The notes: generated from the letters alone by a model not told the origin. A stretch of DNA of 64,000 nucleotides from Arthrobacter sp. ISL-95 (GCF_018613695.1 NZ_JAGGPR010000005.1:245571-309570), one strand, 5' to 3'. Positions 8,037-17,377 are shown, counted from the first letter of the stretch. Numbers and translations are program-made.

Positions 8037-8927
8037 GTGGATACGGAGCACGAATTGTCAGCTTGGCTAGAACTCGGACCGGACAACTACGTCTTGGAAA
8101 CCGAGGGATCGTTACTCAACACCGGGCTCGTGGTGGGCTCAAAGCTCGCCATGGTCATCGACACCGGCTGCGGCCCGCGCCAAGGCCGGGAGATCCTGGC
8201 TGCAGTTCGCGAAAAGACCCAACTTCCGCTGGTAGTGGTGAACACTCACGCCCACTACGACCACTTCTTCGGCAACGCAGTATTTGCCGACGACGGCGTC
8301 ACGGAGTTTTGGGCGCACGCCAACTGTGCGGCCACTATCGAACGCGACGCCGATAACCAGCGACGCTTCGTAGCCACCAACGAACCCGAGATGGCAGCGG
8401 GGGAGGGCGACGCCGTCGACATCGTTGTCCCCAACGCCTTGGTCCACGACCAGCCTGTCCTCGTTGACCTCGGCGGTATCACCGCCACGCTCTTCTACCT
8501 GGGCCGGGCCCACACGGACGGTGACCTCCTGGTTGGCACCAGCTCCACCCTGTTCGTGGGTGACCTGGTGGAGCAGGGCGCGCATCCGTCGTTCGAGGAC
8601 TCGTATCCGGAGGAATGGGCGGATGCCCTGCGGCACATCTCGGCTCTGCGCCACCGCTACGAATTCCTGGTTCCGGGGCACGGCGAACCTGCCAGCGACG
8701 AGTTCGTCAAGACCATGGCTGACACCATGGGTACCGCCGTCAGGCAGGCAACGCAGTCGATTCGCGATATGCCATCCGACGCCACAAAGGCCATTCCCGT
8801 GCTGCCTTATGGCCCCGAACAATCACGCTGGTTCATTAAGAGGCTTCAGGAAACCAACGCCCAAGGACGTTCTTCTTTGGCCACTCCGGACTTCGGGCCG
8901 GAAAAGACAGGCTTTTATCCCGCGTAA
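8037..8927 (+). CDS. MBL-fold metallo-hydrolase
   Basis: A 296-residue metallo-beta-lactamase-fold protein, probably a cytoplasmic Zn hydrolase of the broad lactonase/glyoxalase II-like group. The metal motif H71-A-H73-Y-D75-H76 is clear (THAHYDHFFGN), with later metal ligands in LGRAHTDGDLL and the C-terminal VPGHGEP. The start is GTG 8037; there is no clear ribosome site, so an alternative upstream TTG (8032) cannot be ruled out. No operon partner. The substrate is unknown. Confidence 0.75.
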   Translation: MDTEHELSAWLELGPDNYVLETEGSLLNTGLVVGSKLAMVIDTGCGPRQGREILAAVREKTQLPLVVVNTHAHYDHFFGNAVFADDGVTEFWAHANCAATIERDADNQRRFVATNEPEMAAGEGDAVDIVVPNALVHDQPVLVDLGGITATLFYLGRAHTDGDLLVGTSSTLFVGDLVEQGAHPSFEDSYPEEWADALRHISALRHRYEFLVPGHGEPASDEFVKTMADTMGTAVRQATQSIRDMPSDATKAIPVLPYGPEQSRWFIKRLQETNAQGRSSLATPDFGPEKTGFYPA

Positions 8928-9039
8928 AACAAGGTTCCTTACAAATTTGTCATTGTTTACTCCCACCCATGGACTAACCGCGTGACGCCGTCCTAGGATG
9001 AAGGCGATCATTGGTTCGCGACTACCTGGGGGTGTCGAG

Positions 9040-10116
9040 ATGAAGGGTTCACGCGTGTTTCCGCGTGCTACCAGCATTCTCCGCTCTGTCATGGTCGCTG
9101 GCGCTGGAACCGCAATCTGGATGGCACTCTCCGCTACAGCCGCGAGTGCAGATACCGGAACCCCCGGCAACAACCTTTCGGGCAGTGTCACGTCCTCAAC
9201 ATCGGTCCGTGTTCCGGTGCCGTACGTGCCCCTGCCCAATGTGGTCAAAGGACTAGTACCCAACAACCAGATCAACGTCCACGTGCCTGCTGTGACACCC
9301 CTTGTGGAACACATCAGAGGCACGGTTGATCGGGTGGTTTCAGCGGTGCCGGTGGTCAACCACGTGGTTTCACCGGACACTGCCGGAACTGTGGTGAACA
9401 CGGTGGTGGCTCCTGTCACTGACACGGTGGATCACACCGTCAACGTAGTTGTTCCGCCGGTGAACCAGGCTCTGGAACCCGTTCGGCTGGAGTCTGTCAC
9501 GGACGTGGTCACCCCGATTGTTGATCCGATTGTCGGCGTGGTGGACACCGTGCTGGCGCCCGTCGAAGTCGTGGTTCCGCCAGTAGTATCTCCGCCGGTA
9601 GCGGTCCCGCCAGCGCCGGTAGCGGTTCTGCCGGTGGTTGAGTCACCCGTCGCAGCACCCGCGGCTCCCGGCGTGCCGGGAACTGACTTGGCTGTTGACC
9701 CTGCGACGGCGGAGCCTGGCACTTCGGTGACTACCGGCGTCGTACATTCCACCGACCCAACCGTTCCTGAGCTTCACTCCCGTGTCACTCCGCCAGGGGT
9801 GAACGCCGGCACGTCAGCGCTGCAGAATCCTGCTCGGAACTTCGGTCCCACGGGGATCACCGCGGTGCTCGGCGGCGCCTCCTCAGCCGCCGATCCCGCG
9901 TCACCTGCAGACCTGCCTTCCGGCCCCGCAGCGGTGCCCGGCAGCCTCACGGGAGCCGGCTCCGGAAACTCCCAAAACGGTCCGCCCAGCCCCGCAGCAG
10001 CATTCCTGCAGCGCGCCCTGATCATGCCCGTCGACGCTCTTCCCGGCCTTGCAATGGCCGACAATGAACAACATCCAAAGCCGGTCTGCTCAGACCCCGG
10101 CTCCTCTCCTGACTAG
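9040..10116 (+). CDS. secreted Val/Pro-rich surface protein, unknown
   Basis: A 358-residue protein with a signal peptide (MKGSRVFPRATSILRS..., cleavage near ATAASA|DTG). The mature chain is low-complexity and rich in Val, Pro, Thr and Ala, with heptad-like runs such as VVNHVVSPDTAGTVVNTVV and TPIVDPIVGVVDTVLAP. No catalytic domain is seen, and no sorting signal. ATG 9040 is chosen because GGGGG lies before it and the signal peptide starts there. The next gene also encodes an exported repetitive protein with chaplin-like units, so the two may act together at the cell surface; that is inference. Confidence 0.6.
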   Translation: MKGSRVFPRATSILRSVMVAGAGTAIWMALSATAASADTGTPGNNLSGSVTSSTSVRVPVPYVPLPNVVKGLVPNNQINVHVPAVTPLVEHIRGTVDRVVSAVPVVNHVVSPDTAGTVVNTVVAPVTDTVDHTVNVVVPPVNQALEPVRLESVTDVVTPIVDPIVGVVDTVLAPVEVVVPPVVSPPVAVPPAPVAVLPVVESPVAAPAAPGVPGTDLAVDPATAEPGTSVTTGVVHSTDPTVPELHSRVTPPGVNAGTSALQNPARNFGPTGITAVLGGASSAADPASPADLPSGPAAVPGSLTGAGSGNSQNGPPSPAAAFLQRALIMPVDALPGLAMADNEQHPKPVCSDPGSSPD

Positions 10117-10215
10117 TTCCCCACCCAGCCGCGCAGCTCTTCGCGGCAGACGGTCAATCAGGCGATCCGTCACCTCGGACGCCCATGGGAACAACGCCTT
10201 CAGGAGAGAATCACA

Positions 10216-11933
10216 ATGAACACGACCATACGCAAGTGCCTCATCGGCACATGCTTTGCCGGGGGCATGATCGTCCTCAGCGCCACTGCGGCAAACGCCG
10301 CGGACGCCACCAGCGGCAAGGACGGACTCCTTTCCGGCACGCAAGTGGTGGCGCCGGTAACAGCGCCGATCAGCGTCGGGGCAACATCACTTGGACTGTT
10401 GGGGGATTCAGCAGCTACGGCGTCCGCGCCGGCACCTGCTGCAGGTTCAGGGTCCGTTGCAGCACCGACTGCCAGCACCAACGGTTCCAACAGCATCGGC
10501 TCCGGAACGCAGATAGTCGCTCCGGTAACGGTGCCCATAAACCTGGGCTCGTCATCAGTGGGTCTGCTGGGGGGCTCCACTGCGGCGAGCTCAGCCACAC
10601 CTGCCGCTCCTGCCGCGGCAACAAGTTCGACGCCGGCAGCCAGCACCAGCGGCTCCGACGGTATCGCCTCGGGAACCCAAGTTGTTGCGCCCGTAACGAT
10701 TCCTGTCACGCTGGGAGCGACGTCCGCCGGTGTACTTGGCGACTCGGTTGCTACATCTTCAGCTCCTGCTCCGGCCCAGGCTCCCGCTTCGGCCCAGGCT
10801 CCCGCTTCGGCGCCGGCTCCGGCGCAGGCAACGACGTCGCGGGGAGAGGGTATCGCGTCCGGCGCTCAGGTAGTGGCTCCGATTTCGGTCCCTGTTAACG
10901 TCGGAGCCACTGCCGTGGGTGTTGGCGGCGACTCGTCCGCAACTTACACGGGCACCACGGGCACCACCGGCGGATCTGCCCCGGCTGGCACAACGTCCGG
11001 CAGCACCACTTCCGGTTCGGATGGCGTTGGATCGGGCACTCAGGTTGTTGCTCCTGTGGCTGTGCCGATTAACCTGGGTGCGACTTCCGCTGGTTTGCTG
11101 GGTGACTCCTCGGCCACGAACACGGGCACCGGGGGCACGACCGGCACCAACGGCGGAACTGCCCCTTCGGGCACAACGTCCGGCAGCACCACTTCCGGTT
11201 CGGATGGCATTGGTTCGGGCACGCAGGTTGTTGCTCCTGTGGCTGTGCCGATCAGCTTGGGTGCTACTTCGGCTGGTCTGCTGGGTGACTCGTCCGCAAC
11301 TAACACGGGCACCACCGGCGATCTGCCCCGGCTGGCACAACGTCCGGCAGCACCACTTCCGGCAGCGACGGAATTCTTTCCGGCACTCAGCTGATCATCC
11401 CGATCACGGCTCCCGTCAGCCTTGGCGCCACCTCGGTGGGAATTGGTGGAGGGTCGACAGCCACGGTTAACCCTCCAGTTGTGAACCCGCCTGTCGTGAA
11501 TCCTCCGGTTGTGAACCCTCCGGTCGTGAATCCTCCGGTGGTGAACCCGCCTGTCGTGAATCCTCCGGTGGTGAACCCGCCTGTCGTGAATCCTCCGGTG
11601 GTCAATCCTCCGGTTGTGAACCCTCCGGTTGTAAACCCTCCGGTCGTGAACCCTCCGGTCGTGAACCCTCCTGTGGTTAACCCGCCTGCCGCCACCCAAC
11701 CCATTGCGAGCACCACCAACACCGGTGTTGCCACCCAAGCCGGTACCGTAGTGACCCAAGGTGCCACCCAAGGTGCATGGACCGCGTCGGTCTCCACCGC
11801 CGTCGGTAGTGCCAACACCCTGGCTAAGACGGGCCTGAACGATCAGTTGGTTCTCGTTTCAGGAGCCCTGCTCCTGATGGGCCTGGTGCTTGCAGCACTC
11901 GGGCGCCGCAAGGCAGCAGCCAACCGCCGCTAA
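10216..11933 (+). pseudogene. chaplin-like repeat protein with LAKTG anchor, frameshifted
   Basis: The signal peptide is residues 1-29 (ATAANA|AD). Six repeats follow of the form SGTQVVAPVxVPIxLGATSxGLLG, near residues 36, 93, 148, 211, 269 and 330. They resemble the chaplin amyloid domain but lack its two cysteines. A base is then missing near 11320: an earlier copy reads GGCGGATC where this one reads GGCGATC. The first frame stops at 11394. Restoring one base gives 572 residues: a seventh repeat, 14 NPPVV units, and a C-terminus with LAKTG, a hydrophobic helix and a basic tail. LAxTG is the sortase E type of signal carried by long chaplins. Without repair the product would be secreted but not anchored. 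The chaplin link is inferred from pattern. Confidence 0.6.
11469..11693 (+). repeat. 15-bp tandem repeat encoding NPPVV stalk
   Basis: Fourteen copies of a 15-bp unit (AACCCTCCGGTTGTG and variants) encode NPPVV. A fifteenth unit encodes NPPAA. The array lies between the last chaplin-like repeat and the sorting signal and probably forms a stiff proline-rich spacer through the cell wall. Copy number is likely to vary between strains. Confidence 0.85.
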
Positions 11934-11961
11934 GCCAAGGAAGTAATCTCGCTTCGCATGT

Positions 11962-11999
11962 AGTTGTTGCGGTTCCGGCTTCCCGGAGCCGCAACAACT
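11962..11999 (+). terminator. terminator of the chaplin-like gene
   Basis: A 17-bp stem with one G-T pair (11962-11978 with 11983-11999, AGTTGTTGCGG... paired to ...CCGCAACAACT) closes on the tetraloop CTTC. It is 28 bp after the corrected stop codon, which supports 11933 as the real gene end. Confidence 0.85.
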
Positions 12000-12030
12000 G
12001 CGAGCATCCGTCCGCACTCCCGCACTCCCG

Positions 12031-12960
12031 CACTCCGTCGCTACCGTACGCGCCGATCGCCCCCGTAACCTCTGGTGCGACTGGCGCGAAGTGGTGCGAT
12101 CCCGACCACGAAAGGGTGCGCCAGGCGGCAACGGTTGCGCCGCGGGAATCGGTACGCGCCACCCGTCCCACAATGAGCCTCAACCACTCACCACACTCCG
12201 TCGCTACCGTACGCGCCGATCGCTCCCGTAACCTCTGGAGCGAATGGCGCGAAGTGGTGCGATCCCGACCACGAAAGGGTGCGCCAGGCTGCAACGGGTG
12301 CGCCGCGGGAATCGGTGGGCGCCACCCGTCCCACAATGAGCCTCAACCACTCACCACACTCCGTCGCTACCGTACGCGCCGATCGCTCCCGTAACCTCTG
12401 GTGCGCTTGGCGCGAAGTGGTGCGATCCCGACCACTAACGGGAGCGCCAGGCCGAAAGGGTGCGCCGCAGGAATCGGTGGGCGCCACCCGTCCCACAATG
12501 AGCCTCAACCACTAACCACACTCCGTCGCTACCGTATGCGCCGATCGCCCCCGTAACCTCTGGTGCGAATGGCGCGAAAGGGTGCGACGCCGACCACGAA
12601 AGGGTGCGCCCGGCGGCAACGGGTGCGCCGCAGGAATCGGTACCACTCCGTCCCACCGAGCAGCCTCAACCACTCGCCACACTCCGTCGCTACCGTACGC
12701 GCCCATCGCTCCCGTAACCTCTGTAGCGAATGGCGCGAAGGGGTGCGATCCCGACCACGAAAGGGTGCGCCAGGCGGCAACGGGTGCGCCGCAGGAATCG
12801 GTACCACTCCGTCCCACCGAGCAACCTCAACCACTCACCACACTCCGTCGCTACCGTACGCGCCGATCGCTCCCGTAACCTCTGGTGCGAATGGCGCAAA
12901 GAGGTGCGATCCCGACTACGAAAGGGTGCGCCAGGCGGCAACAGGTGCGAGCCCGACCCT
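12031..12960 (+). repeat. six tandem copies of a ~162-bp intergenic repeat (GGTGCG family)
   Basis: Copies start at 12031, 12194, 12357, 12519, 12680 and 12841 (spacing 161-163 bp). Each begins CACTCCGTCGCTACCGTA, contains CGATCGC and CCCGTAACC, then several GGTGCG hexamers spaced 19, 22 and 19 bp apart. The same core occurs at 16209-16345, 30137-30560, 50636-50720 and 51361-51407, in either orientation. Frames across the array are open but Arg-rich and change phase between copies, so I treat them as non-coding. It fills most of the 1.1-kb gap between the chaplin-like gene and the MFS gene. Confidence 0.85.
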
Positions 12961-13023
12961 TAGCGCGAGCACCTAACGTCGTGCGGCCCTCCACCCGGCG
13001 ACGGCGGTCATAGGATGAAAGGG

Positions 13024-14241
13024 ATGACCACCACCCAAGCAGACAAAAACTTCAGCCTCCGCAGCGTAGCGCTACCGGCATTCGGGCCAGCTGTACTCTT
13101 CTGTGTCGGCGAGGGAGCTGTCCTACCGGTCATTGCCCTCTCAGCGCGCGAGCTCGGCGCATCCGTGGCGGTATCGGCATTGATCGTCACGCTCATCGGC
13201 TTGGGCTCGTGGTTATTCAACATCCCGGCGTCGATCATCACCGAGAAGTTCGGTGAGCGGTGGTCGATCGTAGGAGCAGGTGCTGTGGGTGCGATTGCCC
13301 TCGGCGCGGCGGCGTTTGCCCCTCAAATGGAGCATGGACTGTGGCTGCTGGCCGCTTCCATGACCCTGGTGGGTATGTCGGCCAGCGTCTTCAACCTCGC
13401 GCGGCAAAAGTTCCTCACCGAGGCTGTGCCTGTGATGTTCCGCGCGCGTGCCCTCTCAACCCTGGGCGGTGTCACCAGGATCGGGCTTTTCATCGGGCCG
13501 TTTGTGGGTGCTGGCGTGATGCAGTTTGCCGGTATCAGCGGTGCGTATTGGGTGGGCTTTGGTGGCATGCTGGCCGCTGCCGTTTTGTCACTCACCATCC
13601 CGGATCTGGTTGCCCCCGGGACGTCCGACGGCGGCCCCCGGCCTCCCGCGTCCAGCTTGCGGAGCGTCGCGGTTTCGCATGCCCGGGTGTTCCTGACGGT
13701 TGGCTTCGGCATCCTTCTGCTGAGTGCATTGCGTGCATCGCGACAGGTAGTCATCCCGCTGTGGGCGGACCATGTGGGACTCGACGCCACACACGCTTCG
13801 TTGATCTTCGGCTTGTCGGGAGCGATCGACATGCTGGTGTTCTACCCTGCCGGGAAACTCATGGACAGGAAGGGGCGTCAATGGGTTGCCATCCCGTCAA
13901 CGCTGATCATGGGAACCGCGCTGCTTCTGGTTCCGTTCACTGCCGGGTTCGTCCCGCTCCTCTTGGTTGCCTTGCTCATCGGGTTCGGTAACGGCATCAG
14001 TTCAGGGCTCATCATGACGCTCGGCGCTGACTTCTCGCCGGACAACGGGCGGAGTCACTTCCTGGGAATTTGGCGATTCATGGCCGACTCGGGTGGCACT
14101 GGAGGACCTGTGCTGCTCTCCGGGTTAACGGCTGCATTCTCGTTGTCGGCCGGCGTCTGGGCCACTGGCGTACTGGGCTTCGCAGCGGCTGCGGTGTTCG
14201 CCGTCGCAATTCCGCGGCTGAAGCACCGGCGAAACTACTAG
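13024..14241 (+). CDS. MFS transporter
   Basis: A 405-residue, 12-helix major facilitator. The first half contains FNIPASIITEKFGERWSIVG, a form of the motif after helix 2, and the second half FYPAGKLMDRKGRQWVAIP, the repeated motif between helices 8 and 9. The substrate is unknown; drug or metabolite efflux is the usual guess for this type. I place the start at 13024 (MTTTQADK) because a -10 box TAGGAT (13011-13016) lies seven bases before it, as for a leaderless mRNA; ATG 13015 would overlap that box. Alone, and convergent with the acyltransferase across a shared terminator. Confidence 0.8.
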   Translation: MTTTQADKNFSLRSVALPAFGPAVLFCVGEGAVLPVIALSARELGASVAVSALIVTLIGLGSWLFNIPASIITEKFGERWSIVGAGAVGAIALGAAAFAPQMEHGLWLLAASMTLVGMSASVFNLARQKFLTEAVPVMFRARALSTLGGVTRIGLFIGPFVGAGVMQFAGISGAYWVGFGGMLAAAVLSLTIPDLVAPGTSDGGPRPPASSLRSVAVSHARVFLTVGFGILLLSALRASRQVVIPLWADHVGLDATHASLIFGLSGAIDMLVFYPAGKLMDRKGRQWVAIPSTLIMGTALLLVPFTAGFVPLLLVALLIGFGNGISSGLIMTLGADFSPDNGRSHFLGIWRFMADSGGTGGPVLLSGLTAAFSLSAGVWATGVLGFAAAAVFAVAIPRLKHRRNY

Positions 14242-14274
14242 CTTCTTTCCAGCGGTAGCTTTGTTTGAACAAGA

Positions 14275-14319
14275 GAACGGCCGCAGAACATCCCCCATCA
14301 GGTTGTTCTGCGGCCGTTC
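14275..14319. terminator. bidirectional terminator
   Basis: A perfect 16-bp inverted repeat (14275-14290 with 14304-14319, starting GAACGGCCGCAG) has a 13-nt loop and is followed by GGTTTTC. It lies between the convergent MFS and acyltransferase genes and should end both transcripts. Confidence 0.85.
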
Positions 14320-14334
14320 GGTTTTCAGTGAGGC

Positions 14335-15690
14335 TCAGGAAGCCGCCGACCCCGATGAAACAACCCGAGGAGTCTTCCAGGCCCGGTCCGGAAGCCTGCC
14401 GGACACCAGCTCGACGGCGATCACCAAGAGCACCAGCCCCCAGGTCGCGTTCGCAACGTCCAGCGCCGACCTCATCACGACGAACGGCGGGACGATGGCC
14501 AGCACGGTCCCGAGGGCAATTCGCCACATGGCGGGTCGGACCGCACCCGGTGCCAGTGCAGTGCTGGCTAGTTCCAGCCGGGCCAGCGGGGTGGAAACCA
14601 GCAGCACCAGCGCCCAAGCAGCCACGTAGAACAGCGGACGGCTGAGCCACCACTCGGTGCCGGCGGGTTCCGGGAACGGCAGGCGAAGGACCAGGGCAAT
14701 GCCAAACATGGCGATGATCAATGGCAGGTGCCATAGATAGATGGTCATTGCCCGGCTCCCCACCACGAACATCACCTTCTGCACCCAGCCAACGTGGACG
14801 CATCGCTGCAGCGCCGGATACGCGGCTTTCACCAACAGGATGTGCGCCAGCCCTACCAGGATCAGCGGGAACATGGGCGGGTTCTGGCTGGTCAGCATGT
14901 CCACCGGATACGGCCCGGCGTGCGTGAGCGGAACCATCAGGGCGTAGCAGCCGGCAGCGGCAAGAACGAGCTTCCACTTGGCGAAACGATCAAAGAACCC
15001 GTCGGCGTAGAAGAACCCCAGCTGTTGCAGAAGGCCCCACACGAACACCATGTTCAGCAGGCCGATCGGGTTCGAATCGAAGCCCCACGGGTTGCGCTCC
15101 AAGCCCAGACGAAGAACATCGACGACGACGGCGCCCGCGGCCAGCGCTGCAATGGTCCGGTACGGCGCTGCCTCATGGAACCTGGCCATGGTGGGGACCA
15201 TTGCCTGGCAGATCAGGTACGCGGCGAGGAACCACAGCTGCACTCCGGCGCCCGCAGCGACAACGGCAAGCAAGTCCGCGGGGACACCAGCCGCCGTCGC
15301 AGTCCACAAGGCAATGGCGAGGAAGATGTACAGGGCGACTGTAGGCCGGACCAGTCGCAGCACCCGGCTCCTGAGGAAGTCACCGCCATCGCCGCCCTTG
15401 CGTTTCAGGCTGCGCCATGACGTGAGCGAAGCAAAACCGCCCACGATGAAGAACAACGGCATGACTTGGCCAAACCATGTACCTTGCGCGAACCAGCTCA
15501 GGGATGTCAGGGGATTGCCCACTCCGATACCGGATTCACCAACGCTGATGCCCATCATGAGCAAGTGAACGGCAACCACGGCAAACATGCAGGCTACGCG
15601 GATGAAGTCGACCACAAGATCGCGGGAGACGGGCGCAGCGACCAACGGGGCGTTGCTCCGGCGCGAGGTGGATCTGAAGGTAGATGACAT
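14335..15690 (-). CDS. membrane acyltransferase (acyltransferase 3 family)
   Basis: A 451-residue polytopic membrane protein of the OafA/YrhL type, which moves acyl groups onto cell-surface sugars or other envelope acceptors. The N-terminal block RDLVVDFIRVACMFAVVAVH holds the typical R...D/H region in helix 1, and about ten more hydrophobic helices follow, including GSRAMTIYLWHLPLI near the C-terminal third. The start at 15690 (MSSTFRST) has AGGAG at the right distance; an in-frame ATG at 15723 has no such site. The target is unknown and there is no operon partner. Confidence 0.8.
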   Translation of the reverse strand: MSSTFRSTSRRSNAPLVAAPVSRDLVVDFIRVACMFAVVAVHLLMMGISVGESGIGVGNPLTSLSWFAQGTWFGQVMPLFFIVGGFASLTSWRSLKRKGGDGGDFLRSRVLRLVRPTVALYIFLAIALWTATAAGVPADLLAVVAAGAGVQLWFLAAYLICQAMVPTMARFHEAAPYRTIAALAAGAVVVDVLRLGLERNPWGFDSNPIGLLNMVFVWGLLQQLGFFYADGFFDRFAKWKLVLAAAGCYALMVPLTHAGPYPVDMLTSQNPPMFPLILVGLAHILLVKAAYPALQRCVHVGWVQKVMFVVGSRAMTIYLWHLPLIIAMFGIALVLRLPFPEPAGTEWWLSRPLFYVAAWALVLLVSTPLARLELASTALAPGAVRPAMWRIALGTVLAIVPPFVVMRSALDVANATWGLVLLVIAVELVSGRLPDRAWKTPRVVSSGSAAS

Positions 15691-15910
15691 GGAAGCTCCT
15701 GGGTTTAGCCGCTGTTTATCCATCGATTGGACTAACAGTAACGCATGAAAAGCGGGCAGTCACGTAATCCTCAGAAACCCTGTTGCTTACGGGGTGGGAT
15801 CGGCGTCGCCGGGCGTAGCCTAGGAGAGGACCCCCGTCCACGATCAACCGAGTGCCTCCCCGGCGCACATGGCGCAGTTTTGCGAATCCACCCCCCACCA
15901 ATGAAGGGCA

Positions 15911-16183
15911 GTGCTGATCGTTGTGCACATCAAAGAATTCTGGGACCAACTCTCTCCGGACACGCAGCAATGGCTCATCGAAAACCCGGGAACCATGATT
16001 GTGCCGCGGACCGTCACCGCGATTATCAATGGCCAAACAGGGGAGAGCGACACCGCGGACGTTCATGGCGGTACGGCGCTTACTGACGAGGATCGTCACT
16101 TCATCCAGGAGCAGGCGCACGGGAGCGGGGCGGCATCCGCGGAAGAGCCCAAGTTCTTCGACTCGGTTGGCCCGGAGGACTAG
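15911..16183 (+). CDS. small hypothetical protein
   Basis: A 90-residue, acidic, soluble protein (HIKEFWDQLSPDTQQWLIEN near the start; acidic C-terminus). I do not recognise the family. The start is GTG 15911 with GAAGGG close upstream; GTG 15923 is an alternative. Codon usage looks normal and the frame is free of stops, but the gene is short and isolated. A copy of the GGTGCG repeat follows directly. Confidence 0.5.
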   Translation: MLIVVHIKEFWDQLSPDTQQWLIENPGTMIVPRTVTAIINGQTGESDTADVHGGTALTDEDRHFIQEQAHGSGAASAEEPKFFDSVGPED

Positions 16184-16208
16184 GCTCCCGGGGTGGCGCT
16201 CCCTTAAG

Positions 16209-16345
16209 CGCCGATCGCCCCCGTAACCTCTGGTGCGTGGGGCGGGAACGGGTGCGCCGTCGTCGTGTACGTGGTGCGTGGGCGCGAGCGGGTGCGCCGT
16301 CGTCGTGTAAGTGGTGCGTGGGCGCGAGCGGGTGCGCCGTCACGG
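16209..16345 (+). repeat. GGTGCG-family intergenic repeat
   Basis: Begins with the family core CGCCGATCGC and CCCGTAACC, then six GGTGCG hexamers at 16232, 16251, 16273, 16291, 16313 and 16331, so spacings are 19, 22, 18, 22 and 18 bp. The second half is an internal 40-bp duplication. It lies between the small protein gene and the convergent PAP2 gene. Confidence 0.75.
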
Positions 16346-16371
16346 TCGCAGCGGTCGCCCCACCGAGCGCT

Positions 16372-17283
16372 TCAGCCCTTGCGTGCCGCCAGACCGAACA
16401 GCCACGTGCCGCCGAGTGCTGACAGGTACCCGACGATCACAATGAAGGCGGTGCCGGCCCAGAAATAGTCGATGGTGCTGTCAGTGCTGAGGCCCGGCAT
16501 GACTTGGAGCAGCGAGTAGGCCGCAACAAAAGCAGCGATCACCAGCGCCGCAACCGTGAGCCAAACCCATAAGCGCGAGGCGGCCCAGTGTTCGCCGTAC
16601 CCCTTCCATACGTTCCAGCTGTTGCCGGTGCGCAGGATGAGCCATCCTGCCGGTAGCATCACGCCGGCCACCACCAGGAATGCGGCCACGACGTCGGCCG
16701 GGCGGTGCCACTGGTTGATGAGCGTGGAGACGCCTGTTGCTACGGCGAAGGTGCTGCCGAGGAAGCCTGCCAAGGGGCGCCAGCGGGGCGAAACCATAAG
16801 GAACACTGCTGCTGCTGCGGATGCTGCCAGCGTGGTGTGTCCGGAGGGTAGTGAGTTCAGTTCCAGGGTTTGGACGCCGCGGTCGGGCCGGTCCGGGATG
16901 AGGAGCTTGAGAATTTGCGTGGCCGCATTGGCGGCGATGCACGCTGCCACTGCGATTCCGGCGGCGGTCCAGCGTTTGCGGGCGACTGTCACGAAGAGCA
17001 CCATGACGGCGGCGATGGCCAGCGAGAGCATGGGGAGCATGTCCAGGAATTCTGTGGAGGCCCTGCCGGCTGCTCCGGCCAGCACGGTAGCTTCAACCAG
17101 TGCGGACTCGTCGATGAACTGGCCTGCAGTGGTGCGCACAAAGAAGTAGTACGTCGCAGCCAGGCCAATGGCGCTGGCAATAGTGGCGAGGCAGAACAGG
17201 AATCCTGTGCCTGTACCTGCGTCGCGTCCTTGAAGCGGCCGTTTGCTCGACCTCCCGCTGGTGCGGAATTGCTGGGAACTCAT
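16372..17283 (-). CDS. PAP2-family phosphatase, membrane
   Basis: A 303-residue integral membrane phosphatase of the PAP2 superfamily, acting on lipid phosphates or similar substrates outside the membrane. The three catalytic motifs are in order: KLLIPDRPDRG, LPSGHTT and STLINQWHRPAD. About seven hydrophobic helices surround them. The start is uncertain: ATG 17283 (MSSQQFRTS) gives a sensible N-terminus; ATG 17334 would add 17 residues. It is divergent from the sugar importer operon. Which lipid phosphate it acts on is not predictable. Confidence 0.8.
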   Translation of the reverse strand: MSSQQFRTSGRSSKRPLQGRDAGTGTGFLFCLATIASAIGLAATYYFFVRTTAGQFIDESALVEATVLAGAAGRASTEFLDMLPMLSLAIAAVMVLFVTVARKRWTAAGIAVAACIAANAATQILKLLIPDRPDRGVQTLELNSLPSGHTTLAASAAAAVFLMVSPRWRPLAGFLGSTFAVATGVSTLINQWHRPADVVAAFLVVAGVMLPAGWLILRTGNSWNVWKGYGEHWAASRLWVWLTVAALVIAAFVAAYSLLQVMPGLSTDSTIDYFWAGTAFIVIVGYLSALGGTWLFGLAARKG

Positions 17284-17377
17284 TCTGACTAGACTGCCAC
17301 AGTTCTCTGGACGGCTCGTGTGAGTCTCCCTCATGCCTGACGGGGGCGGTTAGACCTCGGCAACATTCCTGTGACGC

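Noticed and set aside
11469..11693. 15-bp direct repeats considered as iterons or a minisatellite outside a gene
   Set aside because: They keep the reading frame perfectly (NPPVV) and lie inside a protein with signal peptide and anchor, so they are coding.
12116..12976. Open frames of 70-140 codons across the six-copy repeat array, on both strands
   Set aside because: The frames are Arg-rich and low-complexity, change phase from copy to copy because unit length is 161-163 bp, and no ribosome site or conserved start is seen. The DNA repeat explains them.
15068..15080. GGTTCGAATC, like a tRNA T-loop
   Set aside because: It lies inside the acyltransferase coding sequence, and no acceptor stem or anticodon arm can be drawn around it.
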